From Candidatus Flexifilum breve (GTDB lineage: Bacteria; Chloroflexota; Anaerolineae; Aggregatilineales; Phototrophicaceae): a DNA stretch of 64,000 nt. Both the position numbers and the translations under genes were made by a program. Each line of letters begins with the position of its first letter. The first letter of the stretch is position 1. The DNA is taken from contig JADKGC010000010.1 of the NCBI GenBank assembly GCA_016717205.1, positions 62,001 to 126,000 on the forward strand. The letters are read 5' to 3'. Positions 46,714 through 55,545 of the stretch are shown in pieces. The notes beneath the pieces were generated by a model. It ran no database searches, was not told where the DNA came from, and worked only from the letters and a program-made list of their open reading frames with translations.

Positions 46714-47160
46714 TTGGCAGATACAGTCATCATTTACAGCGACGGCGGCAGTAAGCCGAATCCCGGCCCCGGCGGGTGGGCGGCACTCCTGATCTACGGT
46801 GAGCATCAGCGCGAGATCAGCGGTGGCGAACGATCCACGACTAACAACCGCATGGAACTTATGGCGGCCATCGAAGCGCTCAACGCGCTGACCCGCCCGT
46901 GCGAGGTCGATTTCTTCACCGATTCGCAGTATGTCAAAAAAGGCATCAGCGAATGGATCACCAAATGGCAGCGCAATGGCTGGCTCACTGCCGACAAGAA
47001 ACCGGTGCTGAATCAGGATTTGTGGCAGCGGCTGTACGAACTCACGCAGATTCATACCATTCACTGGAAATGGACTCGCGGTCACGCCGGGAATCCGTAC
47101 AATGAACGGGTAGACCAACTCGCAACTCAGGCTCGTCTGCAACTCCGCGACAGCCGCTAA
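46714..47160 (+). CDS. rnhA: Ribonuclease HI
   Basis: 148 residues from the TTG at 46714, with GAGGA about six bases upstream; this start places the active-site residues at Asp10, Glu48, Asp70, His124 and Asp134, exactly the E. coli numbering. Sequence landmarks are YSDGGSKPNPGPGGWA, NNRMELMAAIEAL, FTDSQYVKKGI and RGHAGNPYNERVDQLA. Removes RNA from RNA-DNA hybrids. The next gene follows after 16 bases. Confidence 0.96.
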   Translation: MADTVIIYSDGGSKPNPGPGGWAALLIYGEHQREISGGERSTTNNRMELMAAIEALNALTRPCEVDFFTDSQYVKKGISEWITKWQRNGWLTADKKPVLNQDLWQRLYELTQIHTIHWKWTRGHAGNPYNERVDQLATQARLQLRDSR

Positions 47161-47176
47161 ATCCGGAGCACTTCCC

Positions 47177-48346
47177 ATGCCAACCATGTCCAACCGCGTT
47201 GCCCCGTTCGGCACGACGATTTTCACCGAGATCAATCAGCTCGCCTTGCAGCACAACGCGATCAACCTGGGACAAGGCCGCCCGGATTTCGACGGCCCGG
47301 CGGATGTGATCGAAGCGGCCATGAAGGCACTGCAGAATGGCGCGGTCAACAACCAGTATGCGCCGGGCTTGGGCGCAGTTCCGCTGCGCCAGGCGATCGC
47401 TGCGCATGCCCAGCGCTTCTACAACCTCCCCGTCGACCCAAACGCGGGCGTCGTCGTAACGGCGGGCGCGACAGAAGCCGTTTTCTCGTCGGTCATGGGT
47501 TTGATCGACCGGGGCGACGAAGTCATCCTCATCGAGCCGTACTTCGACAGCTACGTGCCGAATCTCGTCATGGCGGGCGCAACGCCGATCTATGTGCCCC
47601 TGCATCCGCCGACCTGGACGCTCGACCCGGACGAACTTAAGGCGGCCTTCAACAGCAAAACCCGCGCGATCATCCTCAACACGCCGCAGAACCCGACCGG
47701 GCGCGTGTTCACCCGCGAAGAACTCACGTTCATCGCTGATCTGTGCAAGGAACACGACGTGACGGTGATCTCCGATGAGGTCTACGAGCACCTGATCTTC
47801 GATTCGGCGCAGCACATCCCGATTGCGAGCCTCCCGGACATGTTCGAGCGCACGGTGACGGTCAGCAGCTTGGGCAAAACGTTCAGTGTGACGGGCTGGA
47901 AGATCGGCTGGGTGTATGGCGCGCCTGAACTCATCAAAGGCGTGAATCAGGCGCACCAGTTCATCACGTTTGCGGCCAATCACCCGGGGCAGATCGCGGC
48001 GGCGTATGCGCTCAGCCTGCCGGGGACATACTTCGAGGAATTTCAGACGATGTACGCCGCCAAGCGCGACCTGATGATGTCAGCGCTCAAAGGCGCGGGC
48101 TTGAAGGCGCGCACACCCGAAGGCACGTACTTCGTCATGGCGGATTTCTCCGACGTGTTCGACGGGGACGATCTCGAATTCGCCCGCTACCTCACGTCGG
48201 AAGTCGGCGTCGCCTGCATCCCGCCGACCTTCTTCTACAGCACGGAACACGCGCACATGGCGAGCACGCAGGCGCGCTTCGCGTTCTGCAAGTCCGACGG
48301 CATGCTCCAACAGGCCGCCGAAAGACTGGCGACGCTCGCGCGTTAG
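47177..48346 (+). CDS. Class I/II pyridoxal-phosphate aminotransferase
   Basis: 389 residues. INLGQGRPDFDGPADVIEAA near the start, VVVTAGATEAVFSSVMGLIDRGDEVILIEP, LNTPQNPTGRVFTREEL, ISDEVYEHLIFD, and SSLGKTFSVTGWKIGW with the PLP Lys, and a C-terminal ARFAFCKSDGMLQQAAERL. The GQGxPDF start and the Lys motif match the kynurenine/glutamine transaminase and methionine aminotransferase (YbdL) group. Substrate range is unknown. Its stop overlaps the stop of the convergent Yip1-like gene by three bases. Confidence 0.93.
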   Translation: MPTMSNRVAPFGTTIFTEINQLALQHNAINLGQGRPDFDGPADVIEAAMKALQNGAVNNQYAPGLGAVPLRQAIAAHAQRFYNLPVDPNAGVVVTAGATEAVFSSVMGLIDRGDEVILIEPYFDSYVPNLVMAGATPIYVPLHPPTWTLDPDELKAAFNSKTRAIILNTPQNPTGRVFTREELTFIADLCKEHDVTVISDEVYEHLIFDSAQHIPIASLPDMFERTVTVSSLGKTFSVTGWKIGWVYGAPELIKGVNQAHQFITFAANHPGQIAAAYALSLPGTYFEEFQTMYAAKRDLMMSALKGAGLKARTPEGTYFVMADFSDVFDGDDLEFARYLTSEVGVACIPPTFFYSTEHAHMASTQARFAFCKSDGMLQQAAERLATLAR

Positions 48347-49407
48347 CCGATCATGTACGGGATCGTGCCCGTGAAGATCAGCGAGCCGATCAAGATCGCG
48401 ATGATCACGCCCGTGATAACTGCCCCTGCGAACATGATGCCCGCGGTAAACCATTTTTGCTGCGGGTCGTAGAACATATGCACTTTATCCATGGTGCTGG
48501 CGAGCTGCACGACGGCGATCAGCGCCATGAGAATGAACAGCGCCACGGTCACCGATGCGCCCAGCAGGAACAGCACAAAATTGATCACCGCATACACGAC
48601 GACGAGCGGCAGCCAGCGCAGCGCGACGCCGTAGGCATGGCGTACCAGCGATCCACCGCCGTTCTTGGTCATGGCCCAGCGGTGTGACGCATACACGCCC
48701 GCGTATTCCATGCCGAGGATGATCGGGATCGTCAGCAGCGGCGTGAGCAGGATTTTGAAGATGCTGCTCACCGCCTGCGGGAAGCGCAGCACGATCACAA
48801 TCGACGTGGCAAACCCCAGCAGCGCAACGATTACCGCCACGACGACCGACAGCAGCCAGAAGCGCCACCACGTCGCCTTGCCAAGTTCACCCGTGAACAG
48901 GGTCACGCCCGCTGCGCGTCCAAACGTTTGAAAACCCGTGCGCAGCAAGCCGATGCCATCCCGCGCCACCTTTTGTGGACTCACGCGCAGCGGCGCGCCG
49001 GGAATATTGAACGGCAGCGCGAACCCGGTCCCATGCACTGCGCCGGGCGCATCATCCTGAGCATGCAGCGAACGAATGCGACTGCTGCGCGGCTGCTCGC
49101 TGCTCGCTTGCGGGCGCGGCGCGGGTGCTGCGCCAAACGCGGTCGGCACGGGTTCGGCGACGGCGGGTTCCCGCGCCTTCAGCCGATCCAGCACTTCGCG
49201 TGCTTTTTCGTTCTTCGGGTTGATGGTGAGTACACGCTCTAAATACTGCCGCCGCAGCGCCGTATCCGGTTCGAGCACCGCGAGATAGTACCACGCCCGT
49301 TCGTTCTTCGAGTCGATTTCTGCCACGAGCATAAACAGTTCACGGGCTTTGGCGCGATCCCCGGCCTGAAACGCGGTGATCCCCTCTTGCAATAAATCCT
49401 GTCCCAT
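48343..49407 (-). CDS. Yip1-domain membrane protein with TPR-like N-terminus
   Basis: 354 residues, ATG at 49407. Residues 1-65 fit a TPR pair (EGITAFQAGDRAKARELFMLVAEIDSKNERAWYYLA, then LERVLTINPKNEKAREVL). A Pro/Ala-rich linker (to about 160) follows, then a Yip1 domain with five helices (about 175-354), GMEYAGVYASHRWAMTKNGGG between helices two and three. In bacteria such proteins are uncharacterised; the TPR part could bind a partner at the inner face of the membrane. Confidence 0.82.
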   Translation of the reverse strand: MGQDLLQEGITAFQAGDRAKARELFMLVAEIDSKNERAWYYLAVLEPDTALRRQYLERVLTINPKNEKAREVLDRLKAREPAVAEPVPTAFGAAPAPRPQASSEQPRSSRIRSLHAQDDAPGAVHGTGFALPFNIPGAPLRVSPQKVARDGIGLLRTGFQTFGRAAGVTLFTGELGKATWWRFWLLSVVVAVIVALLGFATSIVIVLRFPQAVSSIFKILLTPLLTIPIILGMEYAGVYASHRWAMTKNGGGSLVRHAYGVALRWLPLVVVYAVINFVLFLLGASVTVALFILMALIAVVQLASTMDKVHMFYDPQQKWFTAGIMFAGAVITGVIIAILIGSLIFTGTIPYMIG

Positions 49408-49599
49408 ACCCCAACCTTATGCGTAGTTCGCAGACGCTAGCTCTAGTTTACTCGCCTTGCGCAAGCCAGATCGTTAGACTTTATGGTACATCAGCGTCAC
49501 CAAAATTCCACAAAACGTCTCCGCTGCCCGTTGGCCTCATGAAGCGTATGCCGAGATTCACCTGACCAAACGGCCTGCCAAATTCAGCAAAAAGTCGGA

Positions 49600-49627
49600 T
49601 TTACCTAGCCCAAATGTACCGTATGCT
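49600..49627 (+). promoter_or_regulatory. Promoter of the secreted propeller gene
   Basis: TTTACC at 49600-49605 and TATGCT at 49622-49627, 16-bp spacing, 52 bases before the ATG at 49679, which has AGGGG nine bases upstream. Confidence 0.45.
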
Positions 49628-49678
49628 CATATATGTCTTTTCAGAAATTTCTCTCAACCAAAAAAGGGGTACAGCTTC

Positions 49679-50767
49679 ATGAAGAGTTTCACGAAGACTC
49701 GTCAGTTGCGCTATGTCATCATTGCTGCCCTCTTCGCACTCAGTTCAATCGGTTTCGCGGTTCAGGCGCAGGATGCAACACCGGAGGCCGCACCACCCGA
49801 CATGGGTATGCCGCCGCTCCCCGGCGATCTCGTCGTCGGTGAGTTGAGCGCGCCGCGCGGCGTCGCCTTTGATGCGAACGGCAACCTGCTCGTCGCGGTC
49901 GCCGGTCGCGGTGGCGACTTCACCACCAGCGTTCCCAGCCCAGATGGCAGCGTCGTCGACATGTCGATGGGCATGACGGGCGTCGTCTTGTCGGTCGCCG
50001 CCGATGGCACGGCCACGCCGCTCATCCCCGGCTTCCCGAGCTACGCCGCGCCGAGCGAAACGACCGGCCTGTATCGCGCCATCCCCAACGGCGATTCGCT
50101 GTGGGTGCTGCAGAGCGGCGGCGGCCCAACCAATGCGGGTCATCCGTGGATGGACACTATCTCCGAGATTGACATGGCCACCATGCACACGATCCGCACC
50201 ATTAATTTGAACCAGTACGAAGCGGCCAACGATCCCGACGGTCGCGGCTACGACACGAATGTCTCCGACATCGCGTGGCTTTCGGATGGCACCATGCTAA
50301 TCGCCGACGCGGGCTGCAACTGTTTGCTCTCGTGGACAGAAGAAGCGGGTCTGGCGACGGTCGCCACGTGGGGCAATGACGTCCCGACTTCGGTCGAAGT
50401 TGCTGCCGATGACAGCGTGTACGTTGGCTTCCTCGGCGAAGGTCTCGCCCCCGGCGCGGCCAAGATTGAACACTGGGCGAACGGCGAATTGGTCGAAACC
50501 TTCAGCGGCCTGAACGCGGTCTCAGACATCCTGCTCGATGGTGATACGCTGTACGCCGTGCAGCTCGTGGTCTTCGGCGAACAAGGCCCCGGCCCCGGCA
50601 GCGTGGTTATGGTCAGCGCCGATGGCGTTACACCCGTCGCCGAAGGCCTGCTGGCTCCCTTCGGCATCGCCAAGGGTCCTGATGGCGCGCTCTACGTGAG
50701 CTTCGGCACCATCGCCTTTGCGCCCGGCATGACCGGCGGCGTCGTCCGCATCGAAACGGGCATGTAA
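49679..50767 (+). CDS. Secreted ScyD/ScyE-like beta-propeller protein
   Basis: 362 residues. Signal peptide at about 1-30, cleaved near QAQ. Blades such as LSAPRGVAFDANGNLLVAVAGRGG, VSDIAWLSDGTMLIADAGCN, PTSVEVAADDSVYVGFLGEG and APFGIAKGPDGALYVSFGT recall NHL-like propellers and the ScyD/ScyE family first seen next to scytonemin genes. SETTGLYRAIPNGDSLWVLQSGG is another family segment. Catalysis unknown. A single gene with promoter and terminator. Confidence 0.85.
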   Translation: MKSFTKTRQLRYVIIAALFALSSIGFAVQAQDATPEAAPPDMGMPPLPGDLVVGELSAPRGVAFDANGNLLVAVAGRGGDFTTSVPSPDGSVVDMSMGMTGVVLSVAADGTATPLIPGFPSYAAPSETTGLYRAIPNGDSLWVLQSGGGPTNAGHPWMDTISEIDMATMHTIRTINLNQYEAANDPDGRGYDTNVSDIAWLSDGTMLIADAGCNCLLSWTEEAGLATVATWGNDVPTSVEVAADDSVYVGFLGEGLAPGAAKIEHWANGELVETFSGLNAVSDILLDGDTLYAVQLVVFGEQGPGPGSVVMVSADGVTPVAEGLLAPFGIAKGPDGALYVSFGTIAFAPGMTGGVVRIETGM

Positions 50768-50780
50768 TCTCCTGATCGGT

Positions 50781-50816
50781 AAAAAAGGGCATGGCATTGC
50801 TGCCATGCCCTTTTTT
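50781..50816 (+). terminator. Strong intrinsic terminator
   Basis: 16-bp stem from aaaaaagggcatggca to tgccatgcccttttt, loop ttgc; the A-run and T-run make it usable on both strands. Confidence 0.93.
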
Positions 50817-51003
50817 GTTGGAACATCTGCGGCTAACACACCACTTTGCAAGTCTAGGCGCACGATCTGCTGGTCGGCTTCGCTACCAGACGCTGAGCGA
50901 AACCGCAATTCAACCCCTCAATGGACAAACCAAATCGAAACAAAAATTCTATGAATTCTCCACGAAGTCTTATCCCTTTTCATCAGCGAAAACGTTAAGC
51001 CTG

Positions 51004-51012
51004 TGCTATAAA
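51004..51012 (+). promoter_or_regulatory. Extended -10 upstream of the deoxynucleoside kinase
   Basis: TGCTATAAA at 51004-51012, an extended -10 box; no good -35. The ribosome site GGAAAG lies five bases before the ATG at 51048. The preceding part of the 280-base gap after the terminator (50817-51003) holds nothing recognisable. Confidence 0.45.
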
Positions 51013-51047
51013 CAGAAACGAGAATTTCATAGTCGTTGGAAAGCACG

Positions 51048-51686
51048 ATGGATTACACAACGCAAAAAACTTTTATCGCGGTCGCCGGGAACATTGGCGT
51101 GGGCAAATCGACGCTCACCCGTCTGCTCTCGCGCGCGTTCGGCTGGGAACCCTTCTATGAAGCCGCCGCGGAAAACCCTTACCTCGCCGATTTCTACGCT
51201 GATATGCGCACGTGGAGCTTTCATTCGCAGGTCTTTTATCTCGGCAAGCGGTTGGAACATCACCGCCTGCTCATCGATCACCGCGCCAGCGTGGTGCAGG
51301 ATCGTACCGTCTACGAGGACGCCGAAATCTTCGCGCGCAACCTCTACGAACAAGGCCGCATGACCGACCGCGACTACGACGCCTATCGCCGTCTCTACCG
51401 CGCGGTGAGCAGCTTCCTGCCCCCGCCCGACCTGATCGTCTATCTGCGCGCCAGCACGCCGACGCTGCAAGCTCATATCGCCAAGCGCGGCAACGAGTAC
51501 GAGCTCAATATCGCGCCGGAGTACCTCGATCAGCTTAACCGCCTGTACGACGCGTGGATCGAAGACTGGACGGCCTGCCCCGTGCTAACCATCGACATGG
51601 ATAATCTCGACTTCATCCGCCGCGATGACGACCTCGACTCAATCTTCGCGCAGGTGAAAGACACCCTCATCACCCTACCCTACTAA
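51048..51686 (+). CDS. Deoxynucleoside kinase
   Basis: 212 residues from the ATG at 51048. P-loop GNIGVGKST at 14-22, FHSQVFYLGKRLEHHRLLI, VVQDRTVYEDAEIFA (the ERS/DRS-type motif), LIVYLRASTPTLQAHIAKRGNEYE with the LID arginines, and EYLDQLNRLYDAWI. Typical length for the dGK/dAK group that phosphorylates deoxynucleosides in salvage. The second gene downstream is a regulator on its own promoter. Confidence 0.92.
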   Translation: MDYTTQKTFIAVAGNIGVGKSTLTRLLSRAFGWEPFYEAAAENPYLADFYADMRTWSFHSQVFYLGKRLEHHRLLIDHRASVVQDRTVYEDAEIFARNLYEQGRMTDRDYDAYRRLYRAVSSFLPPPDLIVYLRASTPTLQAHIAKRGNEYELNIAPEYLDQLNRLYDAWIEDWTACPVLTIDMDNLDFIRRDDDLDSIFAQVKDTLITLPY

Positions 51687-51692
51687 GATTAG

Positions 51693-51718
51693 CCGGGGCG
51701 CAGTCAACTGCGCCCCGG
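51693..51718. terminator. GC-rich hairpin after the kinase gene
   Basis: 12-bp stem ccggggcgcagt/actgcgccccgg with loop ca, followed by tctcattttg. Starts seven bases after the stop. The core ggggcgca is shared with the palindromes at 4371 and 27876. Confidence 0.72.
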
Positions 51719-51802
51719 TCTCATTTTGTCGCTTTCTCCCATGTTTACCCGCTGAATTCACGATTTTTTCACGCTGAATCCTTGTTAAAACTATCCAAAC
51801 CC

Positions 51803-51834
51803 TAGTAGACAAACCTTGGTAGGTCTGCTATACT
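51803..51834 (+). promoter_or_regulatory. Promoter and probable operator of the FCD regulator
   Basis: TAGACA at 51806-51811 and TATACT at 51829-51834 with 17-bp spacing, near the sigma-70 consensus. The stretch tagtagacaaacc (51803-) and its imperfect complement ggtaggtctgcta (to 51830) match at 10 of 13 positions and cover the promoter, the right place for an autoregulatory GntR-type operator. Confidence 0.6.
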
Positions 51835-51879
51835 CTGATTAACCTCATTCATGTGATTCATCAGAGGAATACCCCCTGA

Positions 51880-52590
51880 ATGCCTCAAATAGACCTTGAT
51901 TCAGAACTGCTGGATTACATCATCAGGGAGAATTTTCAGGCTGGTCAGCGGCTGCCCACCATCAACGAGCTGCAAGACGAGGAACATCTCGGCGTTGGCG
52001 TGAGCAAAGTGCGCGAACAGCTCGAAGTGGCGCGGGCGCTCGGTCTGGTCGAAGTGCGCTCGAAAACGGGCATGCGGATGAAAGCCTACAGCTTCACACC
52101 GGCCGTCCGGCTCAGCCTGTTCTTCGCACTCGCGCAGGATCAGCATAATTTCGAACTGTTCAATCTGGTCCGCCAACAGATCGAGATCGGCTTCTGGAAT
52201 GAGGCGTGCGCCACGCTCACCACCGAAGACGTCGCCCTCATGCGGCGCTGCGTCGCTGACGCCAATGCCAAGCTCAACGGTCAACCGATCCGCATCCCCA
52301 ATGACGAACACCGGACGTTCCACTTGACCGTCTTTCGGCGGCTGGGCAACCCCTTCGTCATGGGCGTGCTCGAAGCGTACTGGGACGCCTATGAAGCCGT
52401 GGAACTCAACCGCTACGCGGATTACAGCTACCTGCAGCAGGTCTGGGATTATCACGCGCGCATTTTGCAGGCCATCGAGGAAGGTAAACACGACATCGCC
52501 AAAACACTCTTTGTAGAACATCTCGACTTGATTCATTACCAACCACGAATGCAAGACCTTAATCGGACGGTGAACGGCGCGTCCACGTAA
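51880..52590 (+). CDS. GntR/FCD-type transcription regulator
   Basis: 236 residues. Winged helix at about 1-70 (LDYIIRENFQAGQRLPTINELQ, then VSKVREQLEVARALGLVEVRSKTGM). The FCD all-helical ligand domain (about 80-225) has Asp142/His148 in DEHRTFH, His192 in DYHARILQAIEEG and His214, the pattern of the metal and carboxylate site. Members answer to organic acids such as lactate, gluconate or other metabolites. It stands 36 bases before korA, so the regulator may control these genes. Confidence 0.88.
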   Translation: MPQIDLDSELLDYIIRENFQAGQRLPTINELQDEEHLGVGVSKVREQLEVARALGLVEVRSKTGMRMKAYSFTPAVRLSLFFALAQDQHNFELFNLVRQQIEIGFWNEACATLTTEDVALMRRCVADANAKLNGQPIRIPNDEHRTFHLTVFRRLGNPFVMGVLEAYWDAYEAVELNRYADYSYLQQVWDYHARILQAIEEGKHDIAKTLFVEHLDLIHYQPRMQDLNRTVNGAST

Positions 52591-52626
52591 TTTGTCGATG
52601 AAGACTTAAGCAGGAGTCAGCCACGC

Positions 52627-54462
52627 ATGGCAATTGATATTCACCCCAATGCAGAGTCCACTCAGCAGCGTTCCGTCGTCAACGACTTCGCGCTGTCAGT
52701 GGCGACCAAGAATGGTTCGGGCAGTCAAACGTCCAACCTCGTGATCATTCGTTCGCTGTTCCGCATGGGTATCCCGGTCAGCGGGAAGAACCTGTTCCCC
52801 TCGAACATCAAGGGTCTGCCGACGTGGTATACCATCCGCGCCAGCAAAGACGGCTATATCGCGCGCCGCGCCACGACCGAAATTGCCGTGGCCTTCAATC
52901 AGGATACGGCAGCCGAAGATATTGCGAACCTGCCGTCCGGCGGCGTGGTGATTCTCCCCAAAGACTGGAAATGGGGTCAGTCGCGCACCGATGTCACCTA
53001 CTACGAAGTACCGATCAAGGAAATCATGTCGCAGGTTGACATTCCGACCGACTTCAAGGAACGCATCACCAACATGGTGTACGTCGGCGCGGTCTGTCAC
53101 CTGTTCGGCATTCCGATGGACATCGCCTATCAGGCGCTGCTCGATCAGTTCAACGGCAAGAAGAAGCCCGCGCAGATGAACTACGACGTGATTGAGCTGG
53201 CCTACAAGTGGTCGCAGGCCAATCTCGTCAAGGCCGATCCGTTCACGTTCGAAGCTATGAACGCGACTGCGGGCAAAATCCTCATCGAAGGCAACGAAGC
53301 GTCGGCGCTCGGTTCCCTGTTCGGCGGCGTGACTGTCGTGGCATGGTACCCGATCACGCCGTCCACCAGCGTGGTCGATAACATCCTGAATCATCTCGAA
53401 CTGCGCAAAGACCCGGTCAGCGGCAAGAGCACGGTCGGCGTCATTCAGGCGGAAGACGAACTCGCGGCGATCGGTATGCTGACGGGCGCAGGTTGGGCGG
53501 GCGCGCGCGCCATGACCGCGACCAGCGGCCCCGGCATCAGCTTGATGGCCGAATTCACGGGTCTGGCCTACTTCGCCGAGATCCCGTTTGTGGTATGGGA
53601 TGTGACGCGCACTGGCCCGTCAACGGGTTTGCCGACGCGCACCAGCCAGGGCGACCTGCTGTTCCTGCACTTCCTCAGCCACGGCGATACGCAGCAGATC
53701 GTGCTGCTCCCCGGCAGCGTGAAAGAATGTTTCGAAATGGGCTGGCAGTCATTTGACCTCGCCGAAGCCATCCAGACGCCCGTGTTCATCATGAGCGACC
53801 TCGACCTCGGCATGAACCTGTGGATGAGCGACCCGTTCGAATATCCGGATAAGCCGATCAACCGCGGCAAGACGCTCGACAAGATTTCGCTGGAAGAATT
53901 CTTCGCGGAACACGGCGAATGGTACCGCTTCAAGGATTATGACGATGACGGCGTCGGCTACCGCACCGTCCCCGGCACCGATCACCCGCGCGCGGCGTTC
54001 TTCACCCGCGGCACTGGCCACAACGAAAAGGCCGTTTACAGCGAACGCGGCGAAGATTGGGTCAAGAATCTCCAGCGCATCCGCAAAAAGTTCGAAACCG
54101 CTAAGAAACTGCTGCCCGCGCCCGTGATCGACGCGCCCAACAGCCCCGACGAAGCCATCGGCCTGATCTCATACGGCTCGAATGACCCCGCTGTGCAGGA
54201 AGTGCGCGACGCACTCACCGCACAGGGCATCAAGACCAACTATCTGCGCGTGCGCGCGCTGCCGCTGGTCAATGAAGTCACCGACTTCGTGCTCCAGCAC
54301 AAGCGCGTGTACGTCATCGAGAACAACTTCGACGGCCAGATGCACCAGATTCTGCGCATGAACATCGCTCAGGATTCGACGCACATGATCTCGCTCGCGT
54401 GCGGCGATACCCTGCCTATGACCGCCCAGTGGATTTACGACCGGATCAAGGAGAACAGCTAA
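52627..54462 (+). CDS. korA: 2-oxoacid:ferredoxin oxidoreductase, fused gamma-alpha subunit
   Basis: 611 residues. Gamma-type domain at about 40-190 (IIRSLFRMGIPVSGKNLFPSNI, then IARRATTEIAVAFN), alpha domain from about 210: GNEASALGSLFGGVTVVAWYPITPSTSVVD, VIQAEDELAAIGMLTGAGWAGARAMTATSGPGISLMAEF, and a C-terminal domain with IGLISYGSNDPAVQEVRDAL. Together with the next gene it makes a KGOR-type enzyme that converts 2-oxoglutarate (or related acids) with CoA to acyl-CoA, CO2 and reduced ferredoxin. The precise 2-oxoacid is inferred from layout. The next gene begins directly after its stop. Confidence 0.93.
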   Translation: MAIDIHPNAESTQQRSVVNDFALSVATKNGSGSQTSNLVIIRSLFRMGIPVSGKNLFPSNIKGLPTWYTIRASKDGYIARRATTEIAVAFNQDTAAEDIANLPSGGVVILPKDWKWGQSRTDVTYYEVPIKEIMSQVDIPTDFKERITNMVYVGAVCHLFGIPMDIAYQALLDQFNGKKKPAQMNYDVIELAYKWSQANLVKADPFTFEAMNATAGKILIEGNEASALGSLFGGVTVVAWYPITPSTSVVDNILNHLELRKDPVSGKSTVGVIQAEDELAAIGMLTGAGWAGARAMTATSGPGISLMAEFTGLAYFAEIPFVVWDVTRTGPSTGLPTRTSQGDLLFLHFLSHGDTQQIVLLPGSVKECFEMGWQSFDLAEAIQTPVFIMSDLDLGMNLWMSDPFEYPDKPINRGKTLDKISLEEFFAEHGEWYRFKDYDDDGVGYRTVPGTDHPRAAFFTRGTGHNEKAVYSERGEDWVKNLQRIRKKFETAKKLLPAPVIDAPNSPDEAIGLISYGSNDPAVQEVRDALTAQGIKTNYLRVRALPLVNEVTDFVLQHKRVYVIENNFDGQMHQILRMNIAQDSTHMISLACGDTLPMTAQWIYDRIKENS

Positions 54463-55494
54463 ATGCCTAACGCACTCGGACTCGACAGATCAGAATATAA
54501 AGGTGCACAGAGCACCCTGTGCCCCGGCTGCGGTCACGATTCGATCTCGAATCAAATCATCAGCGCGGCGTATGACATGAACCTGCCTATGTGGAAGGTT
54601 GCCAAGTTCAGCGGCATCGGCTGCTCCAGCAAGACACCCGCCTACTTCCTCAAGGGATCGCACGGTTTCAACTCGGTGCACGGTCGTATGCCCTCAGTGG
54701 CGACGGGCGCGACCCTCGCCAACCATGAACTGATCGCCATTGCGGTCAGCGGTGACGGCGACACGGGCAGCATCGGTATGGGGCAGTTCAAACATGTGAT
54801 CCGCCGCAACGTGCCGATGGTCTACATCATCGAGAACAACGGCGTGTACGGCCTGACCAAGGGTCAGTTCTCGGCCACCTCGGACGAAGGTCAGTTCCTC
54901 AAGTACTACGGGACGAACCAGCTCCCCGCCATCGACCTGTGCCTCGAAGCGATCATCGGCGGCGCGACCTTCGTGGCGCGTTCGTTCTCCGGCGACGCCA
55001 AGCAGGCGCAAACGCTGATCAAGGCTGCGCTCGCGCACAAGGGTGTCGCTATCATCGACATCATCAGCCCCTGCGTGACCTTCAACAACGACCCGAAGGG
55101 CAACAAGAGCTACGAATACGGCAAGAAGCACGAAATCGCGCTGCATGAAATTGACTTTGCGCCGTCCGGCTACGTGCAGGGTCGCGAAGAGATCATGATC
55201 GACGATTACGCCGAAGGCGAAACCATCGAAGTCAGCATGCACGACGGCTCCTACATCCGCCTGAAGAAGCTGGAACGGGGTCACGACCCGCGCAACCGCA
55301 TGGAAGCAATCCGCCAGTTGGAAGAAGCGCAGCGTGAGCAGTTGTTCGTCACCGGTTTGATCTACTACGAAGAACCGCGCCCGACCATCGGCGAGACGCT
55401 CAACCTCGCGCCGACCCCGCTGTCGCAGATGCAGGGCGATCAACTGCGCCCGTCGGCGAGCGCGCTCGAAGACCTCATGAAGCAGTACATGTAA
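54463..55494 (+). CDS. korB: 2-oxoacid:ferredoxin oxidoreductase, beta subunit
   Basis: 343 residues, ATG immediately following the korA stop. CPGCGHDSISNQI at about 20-32 gives two of the Fe-S cluster Cys, VAVSGDGDTGSIGMGQFKHVIRRN is the thiamine-diphosphate-binding GDG...N region, and ENNGVYGLTKGQFS with SPCVTFNND follow, all typical of OFOR beta subunits. No separate ferredoxin-like delta subunit is present nearby. Terminated by a strong hairpin. Confidence 0.95.
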   Translation: MPNALGLDRSEYKGAQSTLCPGCGHDSISNQIISAAYDMNLPMWKVAKFSGIGCSSKTPAYFLKGSHGFNSVHGRMPSVATGATLANHELIAIAVSGDGDTGSIGMGQFKHVIRRNVPMVYIIENNGVYGLTKGQFSATSDEGQFLKYYGTNQLPAIDLCLEAIIGGATFVARSFSGDAKQAQTLIKAALAHKGVAIIDIISPCVTFNNDPKGNKSYEYGKKHEIALHEIDFAPSGYVQGREEIMIDDYAEGETIEVSMHDGSYIRLKKLERGHDPRNRMEAIRQLEEAQREQLFVTGLIYYEEPRPTIGETLNLAPTPLSQMQGDQLRPSASALEDLMKQYM

Positions 55495-55517
55495 GCTGTC
55501 AAGACGGAACCGTTAGG

Positions 55518-55545
55518 AAGGGCGAACACGTTGTTCGCCCTTTTC
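55518..55545. terminator. Terminator between korB and Uma2-like gene
   Basis: 11-bp stem aagggcgaaca/tgttcgccctt with loop cgt, followed by ttctatt; works for korB and abuts the stop of the convergent gene. Confidence 0.82.
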
